Origin: SIG607 sp045648445 | GTDB lineage: Bacteria; Bacillota; Clostridia; Oscillospirales; Acutalibacteraceae | NCBI GenBank assembly: GCA_045648445.1 | Contig: JAZRNY010000001.1 | Coordinates: forward strand, 62,001 to 126,000 | DNA: 64,000 bases | Direction: 5' to 3' | In this document: positions 50,318-58,034 of the stretch, in pieces | How positions within the stretch are numbered: the stretch's first letter is position 1 | How the letters are laid out: the number at the start of each line of letters is the position of its first letter | Position numbers and translations under genes: made by a program | Notes under the pieces: model-generated | Databases searched by the model: none | Seen by the model: only the letters and a program-made list of their open reading frames with translations | Told to the model about the DNA's origin: nothing

Positions 50318-52042
50318 ATGAAAAAACTAATGATTGGTAACGCCGCAGTTGCAGCAGGTTTGCACGACGGCGGACTTGGAGTAGTATCAAGTTATCCCGG
50401 TACTCCTTCCACCGAAATAACTGAATTTTTAGCAACTTACGACGACATTAAAAGCGAATGGGCTCCTAATGAAAAGGTTGCCTGTGAAGTTGCATTTGGC
50501 GCAAGTCTTGCAGGATCCCGAAGCGCTTGCGCTATGAAGCACGTTGGCTTAAACGTTGCCGCTGACCCCCTTTTCACCCTTTCTTACACAGGTGTAAACG
50601 GCGGTATGGTAATTTGCGTTGCCGACGACCCTGCTATGCACTCTTCTCAGAACGAACAGGATTCCCGTCATTACGCTATTGCTTCAAAGGTTCCTATGCT
50701 TGAACCCAGTGATTCACAAGAGGCTTATGATTTTGCAAAATCGGCATTCGAATTATCCGAAAAATTCGATACCCCCGTACTTCTTCGTATGTGCACCCGT
50801 ATTGCCCATAGCCAGTCGGTAGTTAACGTAAGCGAGGCTATACCTGCCGTACTTAAAGATTATGAAAAAAATCCGCAAAAGTTTATAATGATGCCCGGTA
50901 ACGCCATTAAGCGTCACCCCGTTGTTGAGCAAAGAACCGCCGATTTGGCAGAATTTGCAAACGACTGCATTTATAATAAGGTTGAAATGAACAGCGAAGA
51001 AATTGGTATTATTACTTCAGGTTGTTCTTATTTATACGTTAAAGAGGTTTTGGGAGATACCGCAAGTATTCTTAAAATAGGTATGCCTAATCCTCTTCCC
51101 GAAAAACTTATTAAAGACTTTGCAAGTAAGGTTAAAAAACTTTACGTTATTGAAGAACTTGACCCCGTTATTGAAAATCAGGTTAAGGCTATGGGCATTG
51201 ACTGTGTCGGAAAAGAACTTTTCTCTATTTTGGGTGAATTTTCTCAAAGCACCATTGCAAAGGCATTCGGTAAAGGGGATAAATACTCGGTATCTGCCGA
51301 CAGCGTTATTCCGCCACGCCCTCCTATGATGTGCGCAGGTTGTCCTCACAGAGGTATTTTCTATACCCTTTCCAAAAACAAAATTACCGTTATGGGTGAT
51401 ATCGGTTGCTATACTTTGGGCGCAGTTGCTCCTCTTAACGCTCTTGATTCAACCCTTTGTATGGGCGCTTCTATTTCGGGACTTCACGGCTTTAACGCCG
51501 CAAGAGGCGAAAATGCCGAAAAGAAGAGCGTAGCCGTTATCGGTGACTCCACCTTTATGCATTCGGGTATGACAGGTCTTGTAAACGTTGCCTATAACGC
51601 AACCAATTCCACCGTTATTATTCTTGATAACTCCATTACCGGTATGACGGGCCATCAGCAAAATCCCACCACAGGATTTAATATTAAGGGCGACCCTGCC
51701 GCTAAGGTTGATTTAGAGGCACTTTGCAAGGCGCTCGGCATAAACAGAGTAAGGGTTGTTGATCCCTATGACCTAAAGGCTTGTGAATTGGCTATTAAAG
51801 AAGAATTAGCCGCTAAAGAACCGTCGGTTATTATTTCAAGAAGACCCTGCGTTCTGCTCAAATCGGTTAAGCACGAAACACCTTTAAAGGTAGAAGCAGA
51901 CAAATGTAAATCTTGCAAACGTTGTATGGGACTTGGCTGTCCTGCAATCAGTCTTAAAGACGGCAAGGCAAAAATCGACAACACTCTTTGCGTTGGTTGT
52001 GGCGTATGCAAACAACTTTGCGCATTTGACGCCATAGTTTAA
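50318..52042 (+). CDS. iorA: Indolepyruvate ferredoxin oxidoreductase, alpha subunit
   Basis: A 574-residue TPP- and ferredoxin-dependent 2-oxoacid oxidoreductase subunit that interconverts aryl-pyruvates and aryl-acetyl-CoA plus CO2. The pyrimidine domain is N-terminal (VSSYPGTPSTEITEF, EWAPNEKVACEVAFGASLAG), the TPP site is MGDIGCYTLGAVAPL and GDSTFMHSGMTGLVN, and the C-terminus has two [4Fe-4S] motifs: CKSCKRCMGLGCP and CVGCGVCKQLCAFD. It lies 15 bases after the ligase gene and 14 before iorB. Confidence 0.97.
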   Translation: MKKLMIGNAAVAAGLHDGGLGVVSSYPGTPSTEITEFLATYDDIKSEWAPNEKVACEVAFGASLAGSRSACAMKHVGLNVAADPLFTLSYTGVNGGMVICVADDPAMHSSQNEQDSRHYAIASKVPMLEPSDSQEAYDFAKSAFELSEKFDTPVLLRMCTRIAHSQSVVNVSEAIPAVLKDYEKNPQKFIMMPGNAIKRHPVVEQRTADLAEFANDCIYNKVEMNSEEIGIITSGCSYLYVKEVLGDTASILKIGMPNPLPEKLIKDFASKVKKLYVIEELDPVIENQVKAMGIDCVGKELFSILGEFSQSTIAKAFGKGDKYSVSADSVIPPRPPMMCAGCPHRGIFYTLSKNKITVMGDIGCYTLGAVAPLNALDSTLCMGASISGLHGFNAARGENAEKKSVAVIGDSTFMHSGMTGLVNVAYNATNSTVIILDNSITGMTGHQQNPTTGFNIKGDPAAKVDLEALCKALGINRVRVVDPYDLKACELAIKEELAAKEPSVIISRRPCVLLKSVKHETPLKVEADKCKSCKRCMGLGCPAISLKDGKAKIDNTLCVGCGVCKQLCAFDAIV

Positions 52043-52056
52043 GGAGGGCTACGAAA

Positions 52057-52626
52057 ATGACTAAAAGTGTTATGATAGTTGGTGTAGGCGGACAAGGAAG
52101 TCTTCTTGCATCAAAACTTCTCGGCAGACTTCTTATGGATGAAGGATTTGACGTAAAGGTTAGCGAAGTTCACGGTATGAGTCAGCGCGGCGGCAGCGTT
52201 GTAACCTACGTTCGTTTTGGCGAAACGGTTTATTCTCCCATTATTGCCGAAGGTGAAGCAGATATTATTATTTCTTTCGAAAAATTGGAAGCTGCTCGTT
52301 ATGCCAAATTCCTAAAGAAAGACGGCAAAATCGTTGTAAACACTCAACAGATTGACCCTATGCCCGTTATTATCGGCGCCGCAGAGTACCCTAATGAAGT
52401 TTTAACCGAACTTACCGACAAAGGTGTAGCAGTTGAAGCCCTTGATGCCCTTTCACTAGCAGAACAAGCCGGTTCTAGCAAAGCAGTTAACATTGTTTTA
52501 ATGGGCAAGGCGGCAAAATATTTCGATATTCCTTATGAAAATTGGATAAAGGCTATCGAAAATACCGTTGCTCCTAAGTTCATTGAAATGAATAAAAAGG
52601 CCTTTGAACTCGGCTATAAAAATTAA
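52057..52626 (+). CDS. iorB: Indolepyruvate ferredoxin oxidoreductase, beta subunit
   Basis: A 189-residue gamma-type domain subunit that completes the IOR heterodimer. GVGGQGSLLASKLLGRLL near residue 8 and VSEVHGMSQRGGSVVTYVRFG near 36 are the CoA/interface motifs of the family. AAGGAGGG precedes ATG 52057. It ends the first transcript; the next gene has its own promoter and T-box. Confidence 0.95.
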   Translation: MTKSVMIVGVGGQGSLLASKLLGRLLMDEGFDVKVSEVHGMSQRGGSVVTYVRFGETVYSPIIAEGEADIIISFEKLEAARYAKFLKKDGKIVVNTQQIDPMPVIIGAAEYPNEVLTELTDKGVAVEALDALSLAEQAGSSKAVNIVLMGKAAKYFDIPYENWIKAIENTVAPKFIEMNKKAFELGYKN

Positions 52627-52636
52627 CAAAAAAACA

Positions 52637-52665
52637 TTGACAATTTTATATTGCCGTGTTAAAAT
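52637..52665 (+). promoter_or_regulatory. Promoter of the T-box-paaK-ACT transcript
   Basis: TTGACA (52637-52642), 17-base spacer, TAAAAT (52660-52665). Confidence 0.8.
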
Positions 52666-52671
52666 AAATCA

Positions 52672-52972
52672 ACGTGTTAAAACACGCCACTAAATGCGAT
52701 GAGCAGAAAGTAGTAAATTTGGGAATTTTCTCTAGAGAGTTGTCGGTTGGTGCAAGACAAAGAAAAACGTCCATTTTGAATTCATTCTGTTAGCAGTGCG
52801 CTGAACAAAAGCAATTTTAAGTAGGATGCAACGGGTGTTCCCGTAATAGAACTAAGGTATGCTAGTACCTGAAAAGGCCGTTATTGTGAGATAGCGGCGA
52901 ACTGAGGTGGTACCACGGGATTTCGATTTTCTCGTCCTCTGTATTCTAATCGGAATGCAGAGGACTTTTTAT
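52672..52972 (+). promoter_or_regulatory. T-box riboswitch, phenylalanine specifier, controlling paaK
   Basis: The RNA has the T-box order. Stem I has AGTA-type S-turn bases near 52710, the AGAGAG bulge (52734 onwards) and the GGTTGGTG loop. The specifier side reads TTTT-GAA-TTC-A (about 52778-52786), giving codon TTC for Phe. The T-box sequence GAGGTGGTACCACGG is at 52904-52918, with TGGT to pair with ACCA, in line with an A discriminator as in tRNA-Phe. The terminator pairs GTCCTCTG (52934-52941) with CAGAGGAC (52958-52965), then a T run. Uncharged tRNA-Phe is expected to prevent termination. The specifier is read from the usual position and not from a full fold. Confidence 0.88.
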
Positions 52973-53027
52973 TTTCCTTTCGTTCCGAACTTTGTACCAA
53001 ACAAAATAAACAGAAAGGATGACTGAC

Positions 53028-54335
53028 ATGGCACAAAATTATTATCAAAAAGAAATCGAAACTATGCCCGTTGAAGAAATGAAAAAACTTCAAACGGAAA
53101 AACTCCTCAAACAGGTAAAGCACGTTTATGAAGACGTTCCCTATTACCGCGATTTAATGGACAAAAAGGGTGTTAAACCCGAAGACGTTAAAGGTATTGA
53201 AGATTTACACAAACTTCCCTTTTTATCTAAGGCTGATTTAAGAGATGCTTATCCTTACGGACTTTTAGGTTCTCCCTTAAAGGACTGCGTTCGTATTCAC
53301 TCTACTTCAGGTACTACCGGTAAGCGAGTAGTTGCTTTCTATACTCAACACGACGTTGATTTATGGGAAGACTGCTGCGCAAGAGCTATCGTTGCAGCAG
53401 GCGGTACAAACGAAGACGTTTGTCAGGTTGCCTACGGTTACGGACTCTTTACGGGCGGTATGGGACTTCACGGCGGCTCTCATAAAGTAGGATGTCTTAC
53501 GCTTCCTATGTCCTCAGGTAACACCGAAAGACAGATTCAGTTTATGAACGACCTTAATGCTACCATTATTTGCTGTACTCCTTCCTATGCGGCTTATATT
53601 GCAGAATCCTTAAAGGAATCGGGTATGACTCCTGACCAAATTCCGCTGAAAGCAGGTATCTTCGGCGCAGAACCCTGGACCGAAGAAATGAGAAGAAACA
53701 TTGAAAAGGATTTAGGCATTAAGGCTTACGATATTTACGGTCTTACCGAAACAAGCGGCCCCGGTGTTGCTTTTGAATGCTGTGAACAGACCGGTATGCA
53801 CATCAACGAAGACCATTTCATTGCCGAAATTATCGACCCCGACACAGGCGAGGTTCTCCCCGAAGGCGAAAAGGGTGAACTTGTATTCACTGCTCTTGAT
53901 AAAGAGGCATTCCCTCTTCTTCGTTACAGAACACGCGATATATGCGTACTTTCACGCAAAAAATGTTCCTGCGGAAGAACACTTATTAAAATGGCTAAGC
54001 CTATGGGCAGAACCGACGATATGCTTATTATAAGAGGCGTAAACGTATTCCCAAGTCAGATAGAAACGGTTTTACTCAGCGAAGGATATCAACCCAACTA
54101 TCAGATTATCGTTGACAGAGTTAAAAACAACGATACCTTCGACGTAAACGTTGAAATGAATTCCGATCAGTTCACCGACACCGTAAGCGGTATAACAAGT
54201 CTTGAAAAGAAACTCGCAAACGCTATGAAACTTATGCTTGGCATCAATCCTGCCGTACATCTGGTGCCTCCCAAGAGTATTGCCCGTAGCGAAGGCAAAG
54301 CCGTACGAGTTATTGATAAGAGAAACTTACATTAA
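53028..54335 (+). CDS. paaK: Phenylacetate-CoA ligase
   Basis: AMP-forming ligase of 435 residues, the normal PaaK length. ATG 53028 lies 9 bases after AAGGA, whereas the ATG at 53019 overlaps that site. Motifs: IHSTSGTTGKRVVAFYT (A3), YDIYGLTETSGPGVAFEC (A5), LLRYRTRDICVL, and GRTDDMLIIRGVNVFPSQIE (A8). The C-terminal Lys is in ARSEGKAVRVIDKR. It is controlled by a Phe T-box and followed by an ACT protein, which points to arylacetate activation for amino acid supply rather than degradation. Confidence 0.95.
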   Translation: MAQNYYQKEIETMPVEEMKKLQTEKLLKQVKHVYEDVPYYRDLMDKKGVKPEDVKGIEDLHKLPFLSKADLRDAYPYGLLGSPLKDCVRIHSTSGTTGKRVVAFYTQHDVDLWEDCCARAIVAAGGTNEDVCQVAYGYGLFTGGMGLHGGSHKVGCLTLPMSSGNTERQIQFMNDLNATIICCTPSYAAYIAESLKESGMTPDQIPLKAGIFGAEPWTEEMRRNIEKDLGIKAYDIYGLTETSGPGVAFECCEQTGMHINEDHFIAEIIDPDTGEVLPEGEKGELVFTALDKEAFPLLRYRTRDICVLSRKKCSCGRTLIKMAKPMGRTDDMLIIRGVNVFPSQIETVLLSEGYQPNYQIIVDRVKNNDTFDVNVEMNSDQFTDTVSGITSLEKKLANAMKLMLGINPAVHLVPPKSIARSEGKAVRVIDKRNLH

Positions 54336-54348
54336 AGGAGAATAGATT

Positions 54349-54780
54349 ATGTCACTTAAACAACTTACTGTTTTCGTTCAGAACAAACAGGGTTCTTTGG
54401 TAGCCATTACCGATACCTTGGCAAAACATAACGTAAATATCCGCGCTCTGTCCATTGCAGATACCGAAGATTTCGGAATTCTCCGTCTTATTGTAAACGA
54501 TACGCAAACCGCTCTTGATACCCTTCAGGGCGAAGGCTATCTCATTAAAACCACCGACGTTGTGGGTGTTAAAATAGGAGATGCGCCCGGTAAACTTTCA
54601 GAGGCTTTAAAGGTACTTGATGAAAACCATATTAATATGGAATATCTTTACGCCTTTATGACAAGAACCGAAAAACACGCTTACGTGGTACTCCGCGTTG
54701 CCGACAACGAAAAGGCAGAAAAAGCACTGGAAGAAAAAGGTTTCCACATTATAACCGATAAAGACGTAGATAAACTGTAA
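54349..54780 (+). CDS. Tandem ACT-domain protein
   Basis: A 143-residue protein with two ACT domains (about 1-68 and 70-143): LTVFVQNKQGSLVAITDTLAKHNVNIRAL and GDAPGKLSEALKVLDENHINMEYLYAF. ACT domains bind amino acids. Stand-alone copies next to paaK in Clostridia are common and probably sense an aromatic amino acid or modulate the ligase. It lies 13 bases after paaK and ends before a terminator. Confidence 0.92.
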   Translation: MSLKQLTVFVQNKQGSLVAITDTLAKHNVNIRALSIADTEDFGILRLIVNDTQTALDTLQGEGYLIKTTDVVGVKIGDAPGKLSEALKVLDENHINMEYLYAFMTRTEKHAYVVLRVADNEKAEKALEEKGFHIITDKDVDKL

Positions 54781-54818
54781 AAAAAATCCCACTTCCATAA
54801 AGGAAGTGCGATTTTTTA
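54781..54818 (+). terminator. Terminator after the ACT gene
   Basis: AAAAAATCCCACTTCC (54781-54796) pairs with GGAAGTGCGATTTTTT (54802-54817) with one C-C mismatch. Confidence 0.85.
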
Positions 54819-54875
54819 GGATCTAGGTTCTAGGGGATTATGCCACAAATTTTGATAAAAATATATAAGAAATTA

Positions 54876-54903
54876 GTAGGGGACGATGCCCACATCGTCC
54901 CGT
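54876..54903. repeat. REP-like palindrome (GTAGGGGACGATGCCCACATCGTCCCG type)
   Basis: GGGACGATG (54880-54888) pairs with CATCGTCCC (54893-54901) around a CCCA loop, preceded by GTAG. This shape resembles short dispersed palindromes of Oscillospirales genomes. It may also help stop transcription of the XRE gene. Only one copy occurs in the window. Confidence 0.55.
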
Positions 54904-54904
54904 T

Positions 54905-55216
54905 TTATCTGTCATTTAGTCGTTTAGCAGTACTAATAAGCACTTCTAAATCTTTTTCTGACATATTCTTAGTTAATTCATATAATTTACTGACAAGTTG
55001 TGGCTCTTTTATATCTTCGTCAAAAAATTCTTTCGGTGTCACTCCGAGATATTCACATATATAAAGAAATTCACCTAAAGACGGAACAGACCTGCCCGAT
55101 GAAATACTTTGAATATAACTTTTGCTATGTCCTAAATCTGTACTCATTCTATATTCAGATACATTCTTTTTTATTCTTAAAACCGAAATTCTGTCTCTTA
55201 TAAACTGTAAATCCAT
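54905..55216 (-). CDS. XRE-family transcriptional regulator
   Basis: A 103-residue regulator with an N-terminal helix-turn-helix (residues 5-60: IRDRISVLRIKKNVSEYRMS, SKSYIQSISSGRSVPS) and a short C-terminal helix. ATG 55216 follows GAGGTG by 6 bases. It is divergent to the SLOG protein, and the shared intergenic region holds ACCG/CGGT inverted elements. Likely represses both genes. Confidence 0.88.
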   Translation of the reverse strand: MDLQFIRDRISVLRIKKNVSEYRMSTDLGHSKSYIQSISSGRSVPSLGEFLYICEYLGVTPKEFFDEDIKEPQLVSKLYELTKNMSEKDLEVLISTAKRLNDR

Positions 55217-55288
55217 TGTAAACACCTCACATTTGTTATTGTATAATAATTAAAGCGGTAATATTCACGATAAAACTACCGATTACAC

Positions 55289-55317
55289 TTGATAGTTACC
55301 GATATTAGCGGTATAAT
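55289..55317 (+). promoter_or_regulatory. SLOG gene promoter with operator-like inverted repeat
   Basis: TTGATA (55289-55294), 17-base spacer, TATAAT (55312-55317). The spacer contains ACCG-ATATTAG-CGGT, an inverted repeat exactly between -35 and -10. Related half-sites (GCGGTAATATT, TACCGATTAC) occur at 55255-55265 and 55276-55285, towards the XRE gene. Confidence 0.65.
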
Positions 55318-55361
55318 ATAACATAAATATCAAACTATAATCAGTAATTTAGGTGAAAGTT

Positions 55362-55832
55362 ATGTTAAATATTTTTACTGTTGCTTTTTTTGGACACAGA
55401 GTCATCCCCGAACAATTTAAGGTTGAAGTTTTACTTGAAGAACAGATACGAAAACTTATAAACGAAAAAGAATATGTAGATTTTTTAGTAGGAAGAAACG
55501 GCGATTTTGATATATGTGCGGCTTCCTCGATATATCGCGTTAAAAAAAATTATAGAAGCGATAACAGTTCGCTGGTTTTAGTCTTACCATATATGACCGC
55601 AGAGTATAATAACAACATAAAATATTTTGAAGAGTTTTATAGTGAAATCGAAATTTCTTATACGGCATCAAAATCTCACCCTAAATCGGCAATAGTAAAA
55701 CGCAATCGCGAAATGGTAGATAGAGCAGACCTTATTATTTGCTACATTGAACACAATGAGGGCGGTGCCTATAAAACCATTAACTACGCAAAAAGTAAGA
55801 ACAAAAAGATAATAAATCTTGCCTATTTGTAA
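55362..55832 (+). CDS. SLOG-superfamily protein (YpsA/DUF1273-like)
   Basis: A 156-residue Rossmann-like protein. ATG 55362 follows AGGTG by 7 bases. It starts TVAFFGHRVIP, has DFLVGRNGDFDICAASSI (nucleotide phosphate segment) and ends with REMVDRADLIICYIEHNEGGAYKTINYAKSK. This is the plan of SLOG/YpsA proteins, which bind nucleotide-derived ligands and are sometimes linked to stress, division or defence. With its adjacent XRE regulator it forms a compact two-gene unit with no effector gene nearby. Confidence 0.82.
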   Translation: MLNIFTVAFFGHRVIPEQFKVEVLLEEQIRKLINEKEYVDFLVGRNGDFDICAASSIYRVKKNYRSDNSSLVLVLPYMTAEYNNNIKYFEEFYSEIEISYTASKSHPKSAIVKRNREMVDRADLIICYIEHNEGGAYKTINYAKSKNKKIINLAYL

Positions 55833-55860
55833 TTTACATTTTTATACAATAGGTTTTTAC

Positions 55861-55889
55861 TTGCTTTTTAAGGCAAAATATGGCATAAT
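55861..55889 (+). promoter_or_regulatory. Promoter of the NSS transporter gene
   Basis: TTGCTT (55861-55866), 17-base spacer ending in TGG (extended -10), CATAAT (55884-55889). Confidence 0.55.
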
Positions 55890-55925
55890 ACTACTATATA
55901 ATTTTTTCGAAAGGTTTGAGTTATT

Positions 55926-57284
55926 ATGAGTGAAAAACGCAGTAGTTTTTCGGGAAAACTCGGCTTTGTTCTTGCCACTGCAGGAAGCGCGGTAGGACTT
56001 GGCAATATATGGCGTTTCCCATATCTTACTGCTAAATACGGCGGCGGTATTTTTCTGCTTGTTTATTTTGTATTGGTTATTACCTTTGGTTTTACCCTTT
56101 CCTGCGCTGAAATTCTTATCGGCAGAAAAACAGGCAAAAGCGCTATTGAAGCCTTTAGCACCTTAAACAAAAAATGGTCCTTTGTGGGTTGGCTTGCGGC
56201 TCTTGTTCCCGTTATAATTCTTCCCTATTACTCGGTTATCGGCGGTTGGATTATTAAATATCTTGTTGCTTATTCCGCCGGTGGCGCAAAAGCGGCGGCA
56301 GATGACAATTACTTTTTAAACTATATGGGACAAATCACGCAGCCTATCGGTTGGTTCCTCTTGTTCCTCGCCTTAACGGCAATAGTTGTTCTTTTAGGTG
56401 TTGAAAAGGGTGTTGAAAAGGTTAGCAAAATCCTTATGCCTGCCCTTGTTGTACTTATTATATTTATCGCTATATATACGATATGTATGCCGGGCGCCAT
56501 TGAGGGTGTTAAATACTACCTTGTTCCCGATTTCAGTCAGTTTTCTGCTACTACGGTGCTTGGCGCTATGGGACAACTTTTCTATTCAATGAGTCTTGCG
56601 ATGGGTATTATGATTACCTATGGTTCTTATATGAAAAAAGAAGTTAACGTTTCCTCTGCCGTTCATCAGGTAGAAATTTTTGATACCGGTATTGCTTTTC
56701 TTGCAGGTCTTATGGTAGTGCCTGCCGTATTTGCTTTTTCGGGCGCAGAAAACATCAACAAAGGCGCAGGTCTTATGTTTATGACTTTACCTAAGGTGTT
56801 TGATAAAATGCCCGGCGGCGCCGTTATCGGACTTCTATTCTTTGTAATGGTATTGTTTGCAGCGCTTACCTCCTCTATTTCTCTTATGGAAACGGTTGTA
56901 TCTTTCGTTTGTGACAGAACCAAATTAAATCGTAAACTTGCCTGTCTTTTAGTATTTGTATTATGTATAATTCTCGGTATTCCCTCTGCTCTTGGCAACG
57001 GTGTAACGGGTGTATGGGACAGCGTAAAACTTTTAGGTTTCAGTTTCCTTGACTTCTTCGACTTTATAAGCAACAGTGTGCTTATGCCTATAGTTGCGCT
57101 TTTAACCTGCATATTTGTCGGATACGTTATTAAACCAAAGGCTTTAATTGAAGAAGCCGAAATTTCAGGAAAATTCAGCGGAAAACGACTTTTCACTATC
57201 GTTATTAAATACATTGCTCCTATATGCATAATTCTTATATTAGGTTTCTCGGTTCTTGAAGCACTGGGATATATAAAGGTTTAA
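55926..57284 (+). CDS. Sodium-dependent amino acid transporter, NSS/SNF family
   Basis: A 452-residue membrane protein with about 11 helices, similar to LeuT-type bacterial transporters. The family signature AGSAVGLGNIWRFPYLTAKYGGG is at residues 18-41 and holds the first sodium and substrate site. Later helices have FFVMVLFAALTSSISLMETVV near residue 310. Members import amino acids such as Trp, Tyr or Leu with sodium. Monocistronic, closed by a terminator. Confidence 0.93.
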   Translation: MSEKRSSFSGKLGFVLATAGSAVGLGNIWRFPYLTAKYGGGIFLLVYFVLVITFGFTLSCAEILIGRKTGKSAIEAFSTLNKKWSFVGWLAALVPVIILPYYSVIGGWIIKYLVAYSAGGAKAAADDNYFLNYMGQITQPIGWFLLFLALTAIVVLLGVEKGVEKVSKILMPALVVLIIFIAIYTICMPGAIEGVKYYLVPDFSQFSATTVLGAMGQLFYSMSLAMGIMITYGSYMKKEVNVSSAVHQVEIFDTGIAFLAGLMVVPAVFAFSGAENINKGAGLMFMTLPKVFDKMPGGAVIGLLFFVMVLFAALTSSISLMETVVSFVCDRTKLNRKLACLLVFVLCIILGIPSALGNGVTGVWDSVKLLGFSFLDFFDFISNSVLMPIVALLTCIFVGYVIKPKALIEEAEISGKFSGKRLFTIVIKYIAPICIILILGFSVLEALGYIKV

Positions 57285-57290
57285 AAATAT

Positions 57291-57327
57291 TAATCCGTGA
57301 AGCGCCTGTCTTCACGGATTATTTTTT
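57291..57327. terminator. Terminator after the NSS transporter gene
   Basis: TAATCCGTGAAG (57291-57302) pairs perfectly with CTTCACGGATTA (57310-57321), then a T run. Confidence 0.92.
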
Positions 57328-57980
57328 GCAAAAATTTTATTAAGTTTATAAAATGCGCTTAGCGAAAACGAAAATACTAAAAACACAAGAAAATAATAAA
57401 AAGGCAATATTATTTCGCCAAAAACATCAACTGCTGCGAAACCAAAAATCAGTTCGTACATAAACACTCCCCGAAGATTTACGGCAACACTGCTCATATT
57501 AAGGGCGTGAAAAACGCAACAGCAAAGGCCTAAAGTCAATACCCAGCCCGAATAGTTTGAAAACTTTTTAAACGAAATTTGACTAAGCCCTATAAAAAGC
57601 AAAATTCCGTGACAAAAAAGGGCGGCAATAATTTTTTCTAAAGGATAACTTGCATAAATTTTACTGCCGAAAAGCGAAAACACAAAAAAATATCCGCTTC
57701 CGGCAAGAAGTGATGAATATACAGCCCACACCCTTAAAAAAGATATTTTAAATAATATTATAACAGGCACTATAAAATAGGCTACCGCCGAAAATTCAAC
57801 GGGAACACTTGGTCTGCCTAAAGAAACACTTTGGAAAACATATTTATATAAATTAAAAACTAACAAGGATGCGCACAAAAAATTGGTAATGCGCTCCTTT
57901 GTTTTATTATTAAATTTTAAAAAGCGGCGAACAAGAAAAGAAATTACAATCACTTCTGTCGCCGCTATTATATTTACCAT
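57312..57980 (-). CDS. Seven-helix integral membrane protein, YwaF/TMEM164-like
   Basis: A 222-residue protein with six or seven hydrophobic segments. ATG 57980 follows AGGGTG by 6 bases; the GTG at 57989 lies inside that site. Spacing of helices and the polar residues in VPVEFSAVAYFIVP and FCHGILLFIG recall the YwaF/TMEM164 group, whose function in bacteria is not established. The assignment is tentative. It lies downstream of the envelope pair at 58-61 kb. Confidence 0.6.
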   Translation of the reverse strand: MVNIIAATEVIVISFLVRRFLKFNNKTKERITNFLCASLLVFNLYKYVFQSVSLGRPSVPVEFSAVAYFIVPVIILFKISFLRVWAVYSSLLAGSGYFFVFSLFGSKIYASYPLEKIIAALFCHGILLFIGLSQISFKKFSNYSGWVLTLGLCCCVFHALNMSSVAVNLRGVFMYELIFGFAAVDVFGEIILPFYYFLVFLVFSFSLSAFYKLNKIFAKNNP

Positions 57981-58034
57981 TTTATTCACCCTAAAGTAGT
58001 ATATACATTTATACCCTTTATATTAGGTGATTTT

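Noticed and set aside
54819..54875. GATCTAGGTTCTAGGGG tandem as a mobile element end
   Set aside because: Only two imperfect short copies with no inverted repeat or transposase; too weak to call.
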